Below are positions 46,593 through 59,697 of a stretch of DNA of 64,000 nt, piece by piece; position 1 is the stretch's first letter, and each line of letters begins with the position of its first letter. Under the pieces are notes generated by a model. The model was not told the origin of the DNA and did no database searches. It saw only the letters and a program-made list of their open reading frames with translations. The stretch covers positions 191,189,216-191,253,215 of the forward strand of contig NC_080673.1 in the NCBI RefSeq assembly GCF_030445035.2, in the 5' to 3' direction. Position numbers and translations under genes: made by a program. This stretch comes from Dasypus novemcinctus (taxonomy: Eukaryota > Chordata > Mammalia > Cingulata > Dasypodidae).

Positions 46593-47167
46593 ACAGCTAG
46601 CATCTTACCCAATGAAGAAATTCTTAAATCTTTCCCTCTAAGACTTGGAACAAGACAAGGAATCCCACTGTCACCACTCTTATTCAACATTGTGTTAGAA
46701 GTTCTTCCTACAGCAATCAGGCTAGAAAAAAAAATAAAAGTCTTTAAAATGTGGGAGGGAGAGGGAGTGGGCCATATGGGAATACCTTATGTTTTTTATA
46801 TAGCATTTATGTAACCTAAAACTTCTTTAAAAATAAAAAAATAATTTCAAAAATCATTAAAGTAGAAATACAACTTTAATATTTGCAGGTAATATGATCC
46901 TATATGCATATTTATAGGAAGTCATGTAAAATCTACAAGGATACTAGAGCTTATAAAAAGTCCAGCAAAGTGGCAGGATGTAAGATCAACATGTAAAAAA
47001 TCAGTAGTGTTTCTGTACACTAGTGTTGAGTAATCTGAGGAGGAAATCAGGAAAACTTCCATTTGTGATAGCAACTAAAAGAATGAAATATTTAGGAATG
47101 AATTTAACAAAGGGAAAAAGGACTTGTACACAGAAAACTACACAACATTGTTAAAAGAAATCAAAGA
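46593..47167 (+). mobile_element. Old LINE-1 ORF2 fragment (reverse-transcriptase region) with a small insertion
   Basis: 'agacttggaacaagacaaggaatcccactgtcaccactcttattcaacattgtgttagaag' gives '[17 protein letters not shown]', the conserved RT block just before the catalytic aspartates. The downstream text (46860-47165) continues ORF2. About 46742-46850 is a different LINE-1 3'-end-like insert ('gggagtgggccatatgggaataccttatg', A-rich end). Confidence 0.75.
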
Positions 47168-47252
47168 GGGAAGCCGATGTAGCTAAGTGGTTGAGTGCCT
47201 GTTTCTCACGTATGAGGTCCTGGGTTCAATCCCCAGTACCTCCTAAAAAAAC
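47168..47252 (+). mobile_element. DAS SINE monomer
   Basis: gggaagccgatgtagctaag, 'gagtgcctgtttctcacgtatgagg', B-box 'gggttcaatcccc', 'agtacctcct' and a short A-tail. It lies at the junction between LINE-1 ORF2 and 3' UTR pieces. No clear target duplication. Confidence 0.85.
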
Positions 47253-47650
47253 CTAATTAGGTAATGGTTTGGAAACAGTGGTGATTGGAGCACAACAGCA
47301 TGAATGTAATAAACAGGGTTGAATTATGTCTTTGAACATGGTTGAAAGGGGAAACTTTGGGTTGTATACGTTGCTAAAAGGGAAGGCAAAGGTTAAAACA
47401 TGGTATTGTATTACACATTGAACACATTGATGGCTGAGGATTCTGATTAGTAATATAAATATAAGAATGTTTTTTTAGGATGTATAACAAAGAAATGTAA
47501 CTTGTACAGTATATTGATAATGGGTTGGTATATTGGTGGGGGGGGGAAGAACCTAAAGCAAAATATGGACTAGAGTTAACAGTAATAGTTTAACCTCCTT
47601 GCATCAACTGTAATAAATGTACAACACTAAAAAAAAAAAAAAAAAAAACA
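47253..47650 (+). mobile_element. Old LINE-1 3' UTR with poly(A) tail
   Basis: 'gattggagcacaacagcatgaatgtaataaacagggttgaattatg', 'ggttgaaaggggaaactttggg', 'gtaataaatgtacaacacta' followed by an A-run at 47631-47648. This is the usual ending of an older L1 3' UTR. Confidence 0.75.
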
Positions 47651-47719
47651 CTTATGAGAGGCTCTCATTATTTGAAATGAATGAAATAATAAATTGAAAG
47701 TATAGGATTACCTAGCCCT

Positions 47720-47890
47720 TTATAACACTCTCATGGCATTTATTCATTTTCTACTTTATATCATGGGTAAAAGTCCATGTCTTATCTCCTATTCAAATCA
47801 TAAGCTCTTTTGAGGACAAAGTTCCTGTTTGTTTCATCTTTGCAACCTTCCCAGAACCTTTGCATGAAATAAGGACAGTACAATTATAGG
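47720..47890 (+). repeat. L2 3'-end fragment
   Basis: 'ataagctcttttgaggacaaagttcctgtttgtttcatctttgc' corresponds to the L2 end phrase 'gtaagctccatgagggcagggactttg…'. Short and diverged. Confidence 0.6.
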
Positions 47891-49818
47891 TCACAAGCCC
47901 TTATAATTAAACTTTTTGCTTTCACAAAAAGGGAAGCAGCTTGGACTCAGCTCCAGCTCTGACTAACATCAAAGCCTTGTCCTTTCCTGATACCATCCCA
48001 GCACTAGGAAATAGCCACTCTTCAGGTAAAACAGTGGTTTTACCCAATGAGGGTCTATGAGCAGTAGATCTTACACTTATATGTTGGATTTAAGTTAACC
48101 TATACATTTGGCTCTTAGATTGGAAATAAATTCAGTTCTCAAACTTGTTTTCCTGGATCATGCTCTTCTCCCACCCAGCACCATTGTTCTCACAATCTCA
48201 AACCTTTGCTTGCTTCATTTTTCTCCACATTGTAAAGGTACCCCAAACCCTTTAATCTGGTGAGTACAAAGTAGTCTCCTGGTGGCATCTCTTCCTCATC
48301 CCCCTCACCCTGCCCAGGACAGAAAGGAAGATGTTACACCCACGGAATCACTCTGACTAGATTCAAATTGGACAAGTGATATTTTGGAAACTTCTGAATA
48401 TATAGGATGTCCACCATCATCTCTGTTGATTTGAAACCAATAAATATCTTCACTACTTTCAAATACTGTATTTTCCATCTTGTCCCTGTATTCCAAGGAC
48501 TGACCTCACCCTGGCTGGGTGCTCAGGAGGAACGATGAATGTAAAGTCATCACTTGGGTCTACCTCATTGTTTGCCCATTCTGACCTTCTTCCCTAACAT
48601 CTGGATTTCTTAGGGAAAACCTTGAGAAAGGCAACATCCAGGGAATTAACTGATAAGCATAGACCTGCATTCACAAAACATGGCCCTCAGAAAAGTAGTC
48701 CCTAGAGATGCTACACACACACACACACACACACACAAGATTCTTGAGGTCAAAAGAATATTGGGAATAGAGACAAAGAACAAAGAAAAAAAATAAGGAC
48801 AGAAAAAGAAAAATATTGGGAACTTTGTATACCTACCATTTTCTTGTGAGTTGACAAGGGATTTTCCCAAGAACTTGGTTCCCTGCGGGGAGGGGCCATG
48901 TCCTTCCTGTGTCTCAAAGCCTGGCCGAGTGTCTTGCCCATGAAAGGTGCTTAACAAAAATTTGGTGGGCAAAAAATTAAAAGCGTACTCAACACTCAAC
49001 ACTCTGAGAAAAATGACAATTTACTCTTTGTTGTCAGTTTTGATTCACCCAGGGTTACCAAAATCTATTTGAGTACAGAATACTTTTTTCAAGGAACATC
49101 TGTAAATAGTCCAAAGAAATAGTTTGTGGATCACATTCTGGGAAATGCTGATGGGAACAGTAAATGAAGCAAAGGGAAATCTATTTTGTTCTTGAGGTTA
49201 GAGAGAATATTTTGTCTGAATTCTCTAGAATCTTGACAAGCCCTGAAGGCATCCAGATGCTTATCCAGAGATCTGAAGAATTCCTATGAAAGAGGGGTGT
49301 TAGAAAGGGAAGTAGAGATTTTAAAACTTTTAAAATTTTAGCTCAGTTTCCTGGGTCATACAGAAAAATTACCCAGCTCAATTTTAGGAGATAGTCGAGC
49401 TCGGAATTCTTTAATGTTCTATTTTCCTCAGACCATGTAAACATCAATTTACCATATGTAGCAATTTTGGGGATATTAATATAAACTCTTTATCCCAATG
49501 TCAATATAATTTCTTAAAGGTTATTAACAACAACAACAACAAAAAGATATCTTGAATCATTATTCAATGACCTAGTTCCACAAACACAGAAAGGATGAAG
49601 AATCCTTGAAAAATTTTTAGTTCAAAAGTCAGTTTTTCATTTGTGAAAACTTTTTGAAACCAAATGTTATTTAAGAAAAAAAAAGGAGTTGTATTATTTC
49701 AAAAATGTTGATAATAATCTTATACATACATCATTTTTTTAAACTTACCCAAAGTTCGGTGAGTTCCAGTTCCTCAAAACAGACCTAATAATTGCAATTT
49801 TCAAGTAGATAGGTAATC
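47891..49818. other. Unassigned sequence with a (CA)n microsatellite
   Basis: A perfect (ca)n run of about 12 units lies at 48713-48737. Apart from that I recognise nothing. The minus-strand frame at 48646-49002 spans the microsatellite and is not gene-like. Confidence 0.5.
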
Positions 49819-49819
49819 A

Positions 49820-49965
49820 AGCAATGAATGTCTCATGATGATGGAGGAGGTTGTTGTTATGCGCAGAATAGCGGGGTGAGGAGGGTGGGGGTTATATGGG
49901 GACCTCATTTTTTTTAATGTAACATTAAAAAAATAAATAAAGAGAAAAAATTTTTTAAAAAAAAG
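49820..49965 (+). mobile_element. Young LINE-1 3' end, very short
   Basis: Begins 'gcaatgaatgtctcatgatgatggaggagg', continues with the G-rich run and 'tatatggggacctcattttttttaatgtaacatt', and ends in an A-rich tail. Identical in order to 33208-33345. About 140 bases. Confidence 0.85.
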
Positions 49966-50099
49966 AAAAATAGACTTGCTTTATACAGGAATTACTTTTT
50001 TAAAAGATAGTATCATATAAGATTCCAGGAAGTTCATTATCTTCTAGGGTTATTACACCTATAAAATTGCAAATTTGGATGTTAGAAAGACCTGCTGAG

Positions 50100-50345
50100 T
50101 CAAATTACTTAGTCAGTGTGAACCTCAGTTGCAACATTATAAAATGAGCCAGCTTTATAGGCTATTGCAAAATTGGTGCAAAAGTGCTTGACACTGAGCC
50201 TAGCACACAGAAATCACTCAAGGTTAGCTTTCACTGTTAGCCCAATTCCCTATTTTACAGAAGTAGAAAATGAGACCCAAAGAGCATAAAGGATTGGTCC
50301 AAAGTGATGCACCTTGTTCGTATCAGGGCAGGAAATGTAATTTAG
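50100..50345 (+). repeat. MIR SINE
   Basis: 'gtgaacctcagttgcaacattataaaatgag', 'gcttgacactgagcctagcacacagaaatcactcaa', 'ccctattttacagaagtagaaaatgagaccc' follow MIR-type order across both halves. Confidence 0.75.
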
Positions 50346-50714
50346 ACACCAACCCCAGTGCATTTTTCTTTCCACCACACCATAACAGTAAAAACCAGGA
50401 GTAAGGGAAAGAACTTGGAAACACATAGAACTAGATGTGCAAAGGAACTGTAAATTGAAAGGACTGAGATGGACAATTGACTTAAGAGTTGAGAAAACGC
50501 TTGATGTAATGGAAAGGTCATATACATAAGGTTAGTCAGGATGGCCACACAAAAATACTTTTTAATCATATTTTGATGAAAGGTGGGAAACATGGAGAGA
50601 TGAAGAGAAAGCAGGGTTAGAAGAAGAGATGGTAGCAAAAATTTGAAGGCTGCAAACAAACTACATTCCAAGACCAGCATTCAAATTGTTTTGTCCATCA
50701 CACAGAGTTTGAGG

Positions 50715-50975
50715 CAACCTGGAATAATGATAATCAACATTTAATGACGACTTGCTGTATATAACAGGCACTGTTCTGAGCTCTGTCTGACATATCTTTT
50801 AGTCCTCTTAAGAATGGAATGAAGTAGATATTATTATAATTTCCACTTCCAGGTGAGAAAATGGAGACACAGAGTAATTGAATATCTTGCCTAAGACCAA
50901 GTACTTAATAACTGGAGCAGCCAAGAATTAAACCCAGCCAGTCTAACGTTAGGACTAGAGCTAGTTATTATGGTA
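50715..50975 (+). repeat. MIR SINE
   Basis: 'aacaggcactgttctgagctctg', 'cttccaggtgagaaaatggagacacagag', 'cttgcctaagaccaag', 'aagaattaaacccagccagtc': a nearly full-length MIR. Confidence 0.88.
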
Positions 50976-51515
50976 GAATGGAAGAGAGGGAGAACAAAAA
51001 CGACAGGGAAATGATGATTTCTGAATGTTTTTCCTCTTTATAGGCTTAAAATTAAAATGTGTCAAAGATAGAACAAAGATGCAATTTGCAGATATGTAAA
51101 TATATATACAACCACATAAGTAATTGCATACATGATTTTAGTCCGTTTTCTGGTAAATTTTAAGTAAACTGTAGAATGTAGTGTACAAAATTTTTTTAAA
51201 GTCATCAAACTGTGAGAGGAGAAACTCCCATGTTTTGCAAAAGTTGGGTAAACTTTCCAATATAAAGATTGCTCAAATCCAAAGACTCCAAACATAATCA
51301 CGGACTTTTTTTTAATTTGGTAAAATCTGACTGCATTTATAAATGGCAAAGATCCAACAGTATGAAACTATAAAGTAGTTCAAGGTACAAATGAATCATC
51401 AGCAGAAAGATTGAGAGATTGTTGTATTATATTGAGAGGGTTAAGAACTGGTAAACTCAGTTTTAAGATGCACATGAAAACATTGCCACCATACCATGGT
51501 TACTACCTACAGAAG
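50976..51515. other. Unassigned AT-rich sequence
   Basis: Nothing recognised. A minus-strand frame of 95 codons (51062-51349) lacks motifs. Confidence 0.4.
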
Positions 51516-51519
51516 AGGG

Positions 51520-51745
51520 TTAAGGGCTCTGGAATCCTACAGACTTATTTCTATCCCAAATCCACAACATAGCCTTGTGAACATAGGCACATTACTTCAT
51601 TTCAATAAGCCTCAGTTTCTTTGTATACATAAGGTGCATAATAATATTATGTACTTCACATACAATAATGCTTCTAGAGTGATTATCACAGGCCTCTATC
51701 TAGGAGACAATCAATGTTTAGCTATTATCACTGTATAGGTTACAC
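51520..51745 (+). repeat. MIR SINE
   Basis: 'gggctctggaatcctacagac', 'ccttgtgaacataggcacattacttcatttcaataagcctcagtttc' and 'ggagacaatcaatgtttagctattatc' match the upstream and core MIR order. Confidence 0.8.
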
Positions 51746-51834
51746 TTTGCTCAGATATTTATAATAGTTTTAATGCTACCAATGACATACTGAATAAATT
51801 ATATTTGCTTGTCATTCTCTTTGATCACTTTGTG

Positions 51835-54800
51835 GCCAATTTGACCCTTGGGTTTTTCTTTGAACTTTTCTCCTTCCTTCACATCTGTATCATTGAGCTA
51901 TAGTATCTTTCCATCCACCTCTGTGACTACTGCTATTCACTCATTTCTCCTCCTGTTCTCTCACTGTGGGATGGTCCAAGGTTCAGCCTTTGGCGTTCTT
52001 TTCTCTCTTCAGACTCTTTCCCCAGAAAACTCAGCCACTGTCATAACTGCCTTAATCACATCTAGATGGATAATAACCAAACCTACCTCTACTACTGACT
52101 CCTTTCTTGTGCTCCTTGCACTTACCAGCTGACCCTGGACATATCTATGTTATTGTCATGCTATTTGCTTCCACTTGACACGACTAAAATGCCAATTACT
52201 GCCGACTCTTATAGACCTGTTACATCATCATTCATATTTTCAAACAAAAGAAACTAACTCTCAACTTAAGCAGAAAAAGAATTGATTGGAGGGCTATATG
52301 GGCTAGCTCACAGGATCAATGGAAGGGCTGGAGAACCAGCCTCAGATATTAGGCAGAAACTAAGGGAACCAAGACACAGACATAACTCCACTACAGACTC
52401 AGGCTGCTGAGAAGGCTGCCCTGATATCATCACCACTGGACACTTACTCTCAGGCTGCAGTACTCTCAACTCTGCCACAGTCAATAATCTCTATCCCTTC
52501 CATCTTTCCATCATCCCTTCAAAAATCTAAACTCCACATGGGAGTGTCTGATATACCCAACTTAGGTCATATGCCTACACTTTAGCTATGAAGAAGCTTT
52601 GAAAGAGAATATGTGATCCCACACATACTTACTTTTGGCTCCCATGGTAGAAGGTAGGCCCCTGCCTTTCTGCAGTTTTGGGATCCTTATGAAATATGAA
52701 GAGTATTTGTGCTTGGCAGCTGAATACAATAAATTTTCCTAGACCTTCTTATAAAACAAGCTTGTCCTCCTGAACACCTTGCTTTTGTCATTTCCTCAAA
52801 TCACCCAGTGCATAGCTCCTTCTCACCAATCAGTTTCTGGTTTCTATCAACACTTTCTTTGACATATTCCTTCACTTTAGTCCAATCTCTCATCAACTAA
52901 TACTGCACTTTGAAATTACCATATGCCTAGATTCTTCCCTTACATGTTTGTTGCAGACATTTTAGTAACAGTGTCACAATTTTCTTTGAGATGATTACCT
53001 CTCCTCCACTGCATCTAGGATTGTTAATCAGGGTGTGCTCCTTTCCAACACTCAATAGGCAAATCTCTGACCCAAGATGAACCATCAGATGCTTTCTCTT
53101 GGACTACAAAAATTGAGCAGATATAAAACAAAAAGTGAAAATGATCGTATCTCGTTTATTTCAGGTGAGGAATATTGACAGTTCTGTAGAATAATTCTTT
53201 CTACCTAGACCACTGGATTTGATTTGGTCCTGTGTTTTTCCAAGTCTGATACTTTCAGCTTCCTATCTATGAGTTGCCCCTATATGCCACCAAAGCAAAA
53301 TTCCTTTTGAGCTTAAGTTGAATTTCAACCATAACTCTATGACTGATAAAACACTGATGTCAAATTAATTCTTCTGAATTATCTCTTAAATCATTTCACT
53401 CCTCTGGTCAAACACCTTTAATGGCTTCCCACAGGATAAATGTGAAACGCTTTCAAATGTCCTCCAAATTCCCCTCCTCTTCCCCCATCACGACTTCAAA
53501 GATCTTTTCAGGTTTAGCACCCCTACTCCTATACAAAGGTAATTTTCTCCTACTCTAATATTTCACTAGATCTTGTTCACATTCCACTTTTGTTTGTACC
53601 TGTTATCATGATACTCTCTTCTAGCTTGGAATGCTTTCCCCATTATTTTCCTCAAACTAAATACTATGCAATCTTCAACATCCAACTATTATCCTATATT
53701 CTATATCTTTGTCCTACATCTACTTGCCATCTCAGTCAAGCTTCTAGAAATAATTTATACTTATGTGTCCACTTCCACAAATTCAATTCATTCTCCTCTA
53801 CCTATATCAAGATGTCTTCTGCACCCTTATTCCACTGAAATGGGATGTCCCAACTATCATCTTTGTTCATAAATCAAATGGACAGATTTTGGATCCTCAT
53901 TTTACTGATCCTCTTCACTCCATGTACCAAAATTGGCTACTCCTTCCTTCTTGAAAGATTCTCATTCTTTAACTTCCACAACACCATTCTCTTTTGATTT
54001 AATTCTATCCCTCTGACTAAACTCAGCTCTCCTTCCTTCATTCACCACCCAAATGTTGTTTGCCTTGGGTGTCTCTTAGGCTGTCTTCTAAATTTACTCT
54101 CATTCTTTCCCTGAATGAGTTCATCCATTCCTAGAGCACTAACTAATGTTTATATGACTTCCAAAACTGTATATTCCTGAACTTCAGGTCTGATGTATCA
54201 GTGCCTATCCACAGTGGCAGCACTTGACAGGGGAACTCACTTCTCTGCACTGATTCTGAATTGACCAGTGATGGGTTTCATGTGGTTCCTATTTAGTTCC
54301 TGCCATAATGAATGGAAGGCATGTACTAAATGGAAACTGGCAGAGAATGGACAGCTTACGCCAGAAACCTGGGAGTCATCTTTGATTTGGAAAAGCCAGC
54401 ATATTGTTTCCATGTCCTCAATATCTCTCAAATGCATCTTTTTCTCTGGAAGCTGCACTGCCTAAGTCTTAGCTCAATTCTTTAATTATTCCCCCTTCAA
54501 TAAGGCGCTACAACAGCCTCCTTTAATCCTGCCTCCCTCCACCTAGTCACCAAAACATTCGCTCTAAAATATAAGTGTGATTATTGCACCACACCCCAAA
54601 CATTTTCATGGACCTCTCCTGGACCCACAGTGACTATGTATGTGTGCTTAAACATGAAAAATTCCCTGATTAGTGACCCATGCTTATGCCTTCAATCTCA
54701 TTCTTCCTCATGCTCTTCTTCTAGAACTATTTCTAAATACAAAACTGGGCTTTAGCCCCTTGACCATATTATTTAACATCTTACTACTACTCTGTGCTTG

Positions 54801-54871
54801 GCACATGCTGTTCATATTATAGGCATTAGTCTAAACACTAGCTTCTTTCTACATTTATTGCTATCTGTCCT
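51835..54871 (+). mobile_element. L2 LINE fragments, with an unrelated older repeat inside
   Basis: L2 ORF2-type text: 'ggttcagcctttggcgttcttttctctcttcagactc' (51980-52015), 'actcctctggtcaaacacctttaatggcttccc' (53399-53432), and 'cagaaacctgggagtcatctttgatttgg' (54362-54390). The order is not a single clean L2, so at least two fragments are present. 52240-52740 ('gcagaaaaagaattgattgg…') looks like another old mammalian repeat I cannot name. No intact frame. Confidence 0.6.
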
Positions 54872-55527
54872 TGTATTAGTCAGCTGAAGGGATGCTGATG
54901 CAAAATACCAGAAATCTGTTGGCTTTTATACAGGGTATTTATTTGGGGTAGAAGCTTACAGTTACTGGGCCATTAAAAGTCCAAGAAGTACATAAGAGGT
55001 ACTTTCTCACCTAGAGTCTGTTGCCACGTTTTGACACAAGATGTGGGCATGGTCTATGAGGGTCTAGCCTTCTTCCTCCTCCCAAGGCTCCATGGTCCCA
55101 GCTTCTCCCCTTCTCAGCTGCAGGCTGGGACGATGCTCTCTCCACAAGGCCAGCTATAAACTGTCAGGTAGACAGCTTGTCTCTCTTCCTGGGGCCTCTG
55201 CCATGTCTAATGGAGCCTTCTCTCTTTCCTCATGTATTTGCTTCTCTGTGTGTTTACTTCCTGGGACTCCAGGATCAAAAATTCCAGCATCAAAACTGAG
55301 CTGTCTGCTCGGCCTTGTGGTTTTTTCTGTGAGTCCCTGCCCACACAGGGGGTGGGGACCCAACATCCTACTAACATGGCCCAATCAAAGTCTTAATTAC
55401 AATTTAATCAAGTAAAAATGAAATCTCTGAATCTAGTACAATACAATATGCCCAGAGGAAAAGACCAGTTCACAAACATAATCCAATATCTATTTTTGGA
55501 ATTTACGAACAATATCAAACTGCTACA
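54872..55527 (-). mobile_element. Solo LTR, ERVL/MaLR-like, exact 5-bp duplication GTCCT
   Basis: 656 bases from tgtattagtcagctgaagg to caatatcaaactgctaca on the plus strand. Exact GTCCT at 54867-54871 and 55528-55532. It is homologous along its whole length to 6371-7007 and, inverted, at both ends to 40555-41019. It is the longest copy of this family here, and lies within or beside L2 sequence. Confidence 0.9.
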
Positions 55528-55889
55528 GTCCTGCATCCTTTCCTCTCGGAAGCTGCCTCTCCCTTCTTTGTGAGATGTTTGTTAGCATTACTAAAAGTAG
55601 TACAATCAGACACTTCATTACATGCCTCTTGAACTTGAATCAAATCAAGTCTTTGGATCTGAAATTCAGAGGATAGAGGAATTAATTAAAGGACACTCAA
55701 AAGAAGTAATTAGACACATCAAAAATTTAGGAAATTCTACAGGAGAATTGACCTGGTGTCATTCAGAAATCAATGGCAGAAATAAGTGGATGGGATGGGT
55801 GGGGAGAGTGGAGGACTGTCTAGATTAAAACTTGAGAAACATAACAACCAAATGCAATGTGTAGACCTTATTTGAATCTTAGATGTTAG

Positions 55890-56125
55890 CAGATTAACTG
55901 TAAAAAGACATTTCGAGGACAAGTGGGGAAACTTGAATATATATTAGATTGTATTAAGGAATCATTGTTAATTTTGTTAGGGATAAATGGTACTGTGGAC
56001 ATGTAAGAAAATATCCTTATATTTCAATGTTGCTTCCAAAAATATTTAGGGGGAAAATGCCATGATAGCTGGGATTTACTTTAAAATACTTTAGCAAAGA
56101 CAAAAATAGAGAAACAATATGGAAA
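55890..56125 (+). repeat. Ancient mammalian repeat, family not assigned
   Basis: 'aaggaatcattgttaattttgttagggataaatggtactgtgg', 'atgccatgatagctgggatttactttaaaatactttagc' is a text order common in mammalian genomes. I cannot name the family with certainty. Confidence 0.5.
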
Positions 56126-56159
56126 ACCTTAACCATTATTTAGCTGGTAGATATGTTGA

Positions 56160-57835
56160 TTGATACATTAAATATTCTTTATACTATTGCCTTTATTTTT
56201 ACGCACACTCAAAATTTTTTTGTAATTTTTCTCATTCCAAATAGATTTCTTTAAGGAACTTAGCAAGTTGATTCTAAAATGTATATGACAAAGGAAAGGC
56301 CCTAAAATAGTAAAATACTCCAAAGAAGAAATAAAATGGGGAAACTGTCCCATCAAGTATTGTTTTATTACAAAGTTATTTTAATTAAGACAGTGTCTTA
56401 TGAGCACAAAGATAAATCAATCAATGGTACAGAATAGAGTACTGAGAAATAGAATGCATATATGGAATCTTGATGTCTAACAGAGATGACACTACAGATA
56501 CCTGGAGGAACAGACTTTTTAATAAATGATGCTAGGACAACTGGTCATTTACAGGGAAAAAAAATGAACCCCCACATGAAGCTATATACAAAAATCACAT
56601 TTTAATGGATTAAAAACATATATGTGGTAACAAAATGTTTTAAAAATTTAGAAGAAAATACAGGAGAATATCTTATGACAAAAGGATAAAGAAGAATTTC
56701 TTAAATGAGACACAAACCAGTAAGTAAAACACTGGTCAGTCTTACTTTACTTGCCAGTTTTATCAGTCTGATTATTCTACTATAATCAGATGAAAAACTT
56801 TTTGCTCATCTAAAGATACCATAAAGAAAGTGAAAAGACAAAACATAAATTGTTAAAGATAACTGCAATTTGAACAACTGACAAAGGATTACTATCTAAA
56901 ATACATCAAGAGCATCTTTGAGTCAAAAAGAATAAGTCAAATAACTCAGTAGAAAAATATCTACAAGACATGGAAAGAAAGCTAAAAGGCCAATAAAATA
57001 TAAAAATGCTTTCAATTCTATAAGAACAAAAAAAATGTAAAGCAAAACCATAATTAGATATATAATATATCCATTAGATTAGCAGAAATAAATAACAAAT
57101 ATCGACAAATGTTGCTAGTAGGATTATGAGTTGGTACAATCACTTGGGGAAAAAAATTTGGCATTATCTTGTAAAGTTTAGCATGTGTATATCTACAATC
57201 TAGCAGTTTAATTCCTTAGGTATACTTTCTAGAGAAATCAGGATGCATGTATGAGAATATTCACAGAAGTGCTTTTGCTATCAGCAAAAATAAGGGAAAT
57301 GACCATAATGTCCAATAACAGAAGGTTGGATAAATTATAGTACATTGACACGTTTTATTATGTCACAGTAAAATTGAATGAACCAAAGCTATATGCAACA
57401 ATAGGAACAAAATGTTTAAAACATAATCTTAAGTGGAGAAAAAGGCAGGCCATAGAAAGCTACATAGAATATGATATTTCATAATGCTCAAATACAAGCA
57501 AAATTGAACAAATATGGCTGTTTAATGATGCATGCATATATACATGCATACATACATGGTGCTTATTGCTAATGTAAACATAAGCAAAGGAAGGAAAAAT
57601 AAACGTAAAATTGAGAATAGAGTTTATCTGGTTGGGGTGGAGGGGTAGAGGACTGGACAAAGAAGGAAGGAATCCTAGAGGAGCACAGATTGCTTCAACA
57701 GCATTGGGAATATCCAATTTCTTAAGTTTAGTGACAGGCTCAAAGGTGTTGCTCTATGATTATGCACCAAAGCTTACATATACATTGCATTTATCCTCTC
57801 TATATTTAATATTACATAATTAAAAATAAAATCTC
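56160..57835 (+). mobile_element. Highly decayed LINE-1 (ORF2 end and 3' UTR)
   Basis: ORF2 C-terminal order is still visible: 'ttgattctaaaatgtatatgacaaagg', 'gagcacaaagataaatcaatcaatgg', 'ataaatgatgctaggacaactgg', 'gaaaacttttt…' and 'gtaggattatgagttggtacaatcac'. It closes with a UTR-like end near 57835. It is older than the other LINE-1 copies; every frame is broken. Confidence 0.75.
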
Positions 57836-57966
57836 TCCAAATTCTGAAGTCAGATAGGTTAGTTTTATGCTGCCATTCCTTGCATTTAAAACATTGACAC
57901 TTGTGGAGTTTATTCTTGTGTATTACAAAGAGGTGATTCTCTAAGTTTACTCTTTTTAAAAAGTTA

Positions 57967-58566
57967 ATATATTCATTTTCTATTGCTGTATAACAAATTA
58001 CCACAAACACAACAGCTCAAACAGCATCCATTTATTAGCTTATCATTCTTCCCAGGCACTGTGCACGCCTGGGTTCTTTGCTCAGGGTCTTTCGGGGCTG
58101 AAAGCAAGGTGTTGGCTGGGTTGCATTTCTTTTCAATGACCCTGAGAAAGAATCCACTTCCAAGCTCATTCAGGTTTTTGACAGAATTCGGTCCTTGTGG
58201 TTGTAGCACCGAGGTCCCCATTTACTGGTTAGCTGTCAGCGGGGAGCCACTCTTAGCCCTTGAAGGTGACCCATATTCCTTGTCACATGGCCTGCTCCAT
58301 CTTCAAAACTAGCAAAGACAAATCTCTCTCACATTGAATCCCTTTCACACCTTGAATTTCCTTCCACAAAGAGCCTGGTCATTTTTAAGGACTCTCCTGA
58401 TTAGGTCAGGCTCACCTGAGTAATCTCCCTATCTTAAGGCCGACTGATTTGGGACCTTGATTACATTCACAATATCTCTTCACAGAAGAACCCAAATTTA
58501 TGTTTTATTATTCTTTCTACACCAGGGCCCAGAAACTTTAGGGGCCATCTTAGAATACTGCCAACC
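57967..58566 (-). mobile_element. MLT1 LTR (MaLR)
   Basis: Read on the minus strand the end 'tgtttgtggtaatttgttatacagcaatagaaaatgaat' is the MLT1 3' terminus. The middle 'ggtcccaaatcagtcggccttaagatagggag' and 'ggacctcggtgctacaaccacaagg' follows the MLT1 consensus I remember. About 600 bases, nearly full length. Class III endogenous LTR shared across eutherians. Confidence 0.82.
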
Positions 58567-58624
58567 AGTTAACTAACTACAAAGCTTAATTTATTTAATA
58601 ATTCCTCCCATCATTATTTATTTT

Positions 58625-58806
58625 CTTAAGATTTATTTTATTCTATTCATTTTATTTATTTATTTATTCCACCTCCACCCCCACCCCCCCAGATGACTTT
58701 CTCATCTGTCTGTTCGTCTTTTCTAGGAGGCACTGGGAACGAAACCCAGGGCCTCCCATATGGGAGGCAGGCATCCAAGTGCTGGAGCCACATCTACGTC
58801 CCCCTT
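58625..58806 (-). mobile_element. DAS-type SINE with tail
   Basis: On the minus strand: GGGGGACGTAGATGTGGCTC…, 'ccctgggtttcgttccc' B-box region, 'gtgcctcctagaaaag', then a G-rich stretch and the AAATAAATAAATAAAATG-type tail ending in 'ataaatcttaag'. The body is short, so it is an intermediate form between monomer and long form. Confidence 0.82.
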
Positions 58807-59286
58807 AACTACTTATTTTTAAGCCATCTTCATTGTAATATATATTTTACAGTACCAAGACCCTGTTTAAAGACTGTTTTTTCTTTTATATTGATCAGTT
58901 TGCTATTCTTACAGTATCTCCATACCTTTTAAATGATTATATTTATTATTTATTTGAATACCTGATATGGCAAGTTTCCACCTATTGTTCTTTCTCCATA
59001 TATTTGGTTCTTTCTTATTGCTTGGCTCCCCCCCCAACAAAAGCAAATAAATGATTCGTTTGAAATTTATATTGTAATTATGTATTTTTAAGATTTTTTT
59101 ATTAAATTTTACAAACTAGGAAATTTTATTGAAACAAAATTTACAATTAATATTTGTAATAATATGAAGTCTTTCCATTGCCAGTGAAAGAAATCTAATG
59201 CAACCTGTTAATATCTATAAATCTATTAAATAACCTCTAGCATATAGTCAAAGTAAGTGTCTATTAAATCAACAAACTATTATTTA
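58807..59286. other. Unassigned AT-rich sequence
   Basis: No feature recognised. Confidence 0.4.
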
Positions 59287-59697
59287 TGTCTCTGTGATGG
59301 TTAATTTCATGTGTCAACTTAGCTAGATTATGGTGTCCAATTGTTTGGTCATGAAAACACTCATTTAATTGCTACTATGAAGGCATTTTATAGATTAATT
59401 TGCATCTGTAGTCAGTTGATTGCATCTACTGTTTATTGCAACTACAACCAACAAAGGAGATTGTTCTCAGCAACAAGGGGAGTCTCCTCATCCAATCAGG
59501 TGGAGGATTTCCTTAAAGTCAGAAATGAGGATTTCAGAGGCAGAATTTCTGCCTCTACTTCAGTCAGCTATCTTCTCCCGGGGAATTCAACTTTAACTTC
59601 TTCAGAATTTCCAACTTGCGATCTGCCCTGTGGAATTCAGATTTGCTAATCCCTTCAATCCCTACAGTTACATGAGCCAACTCCTACAATAAAATAA

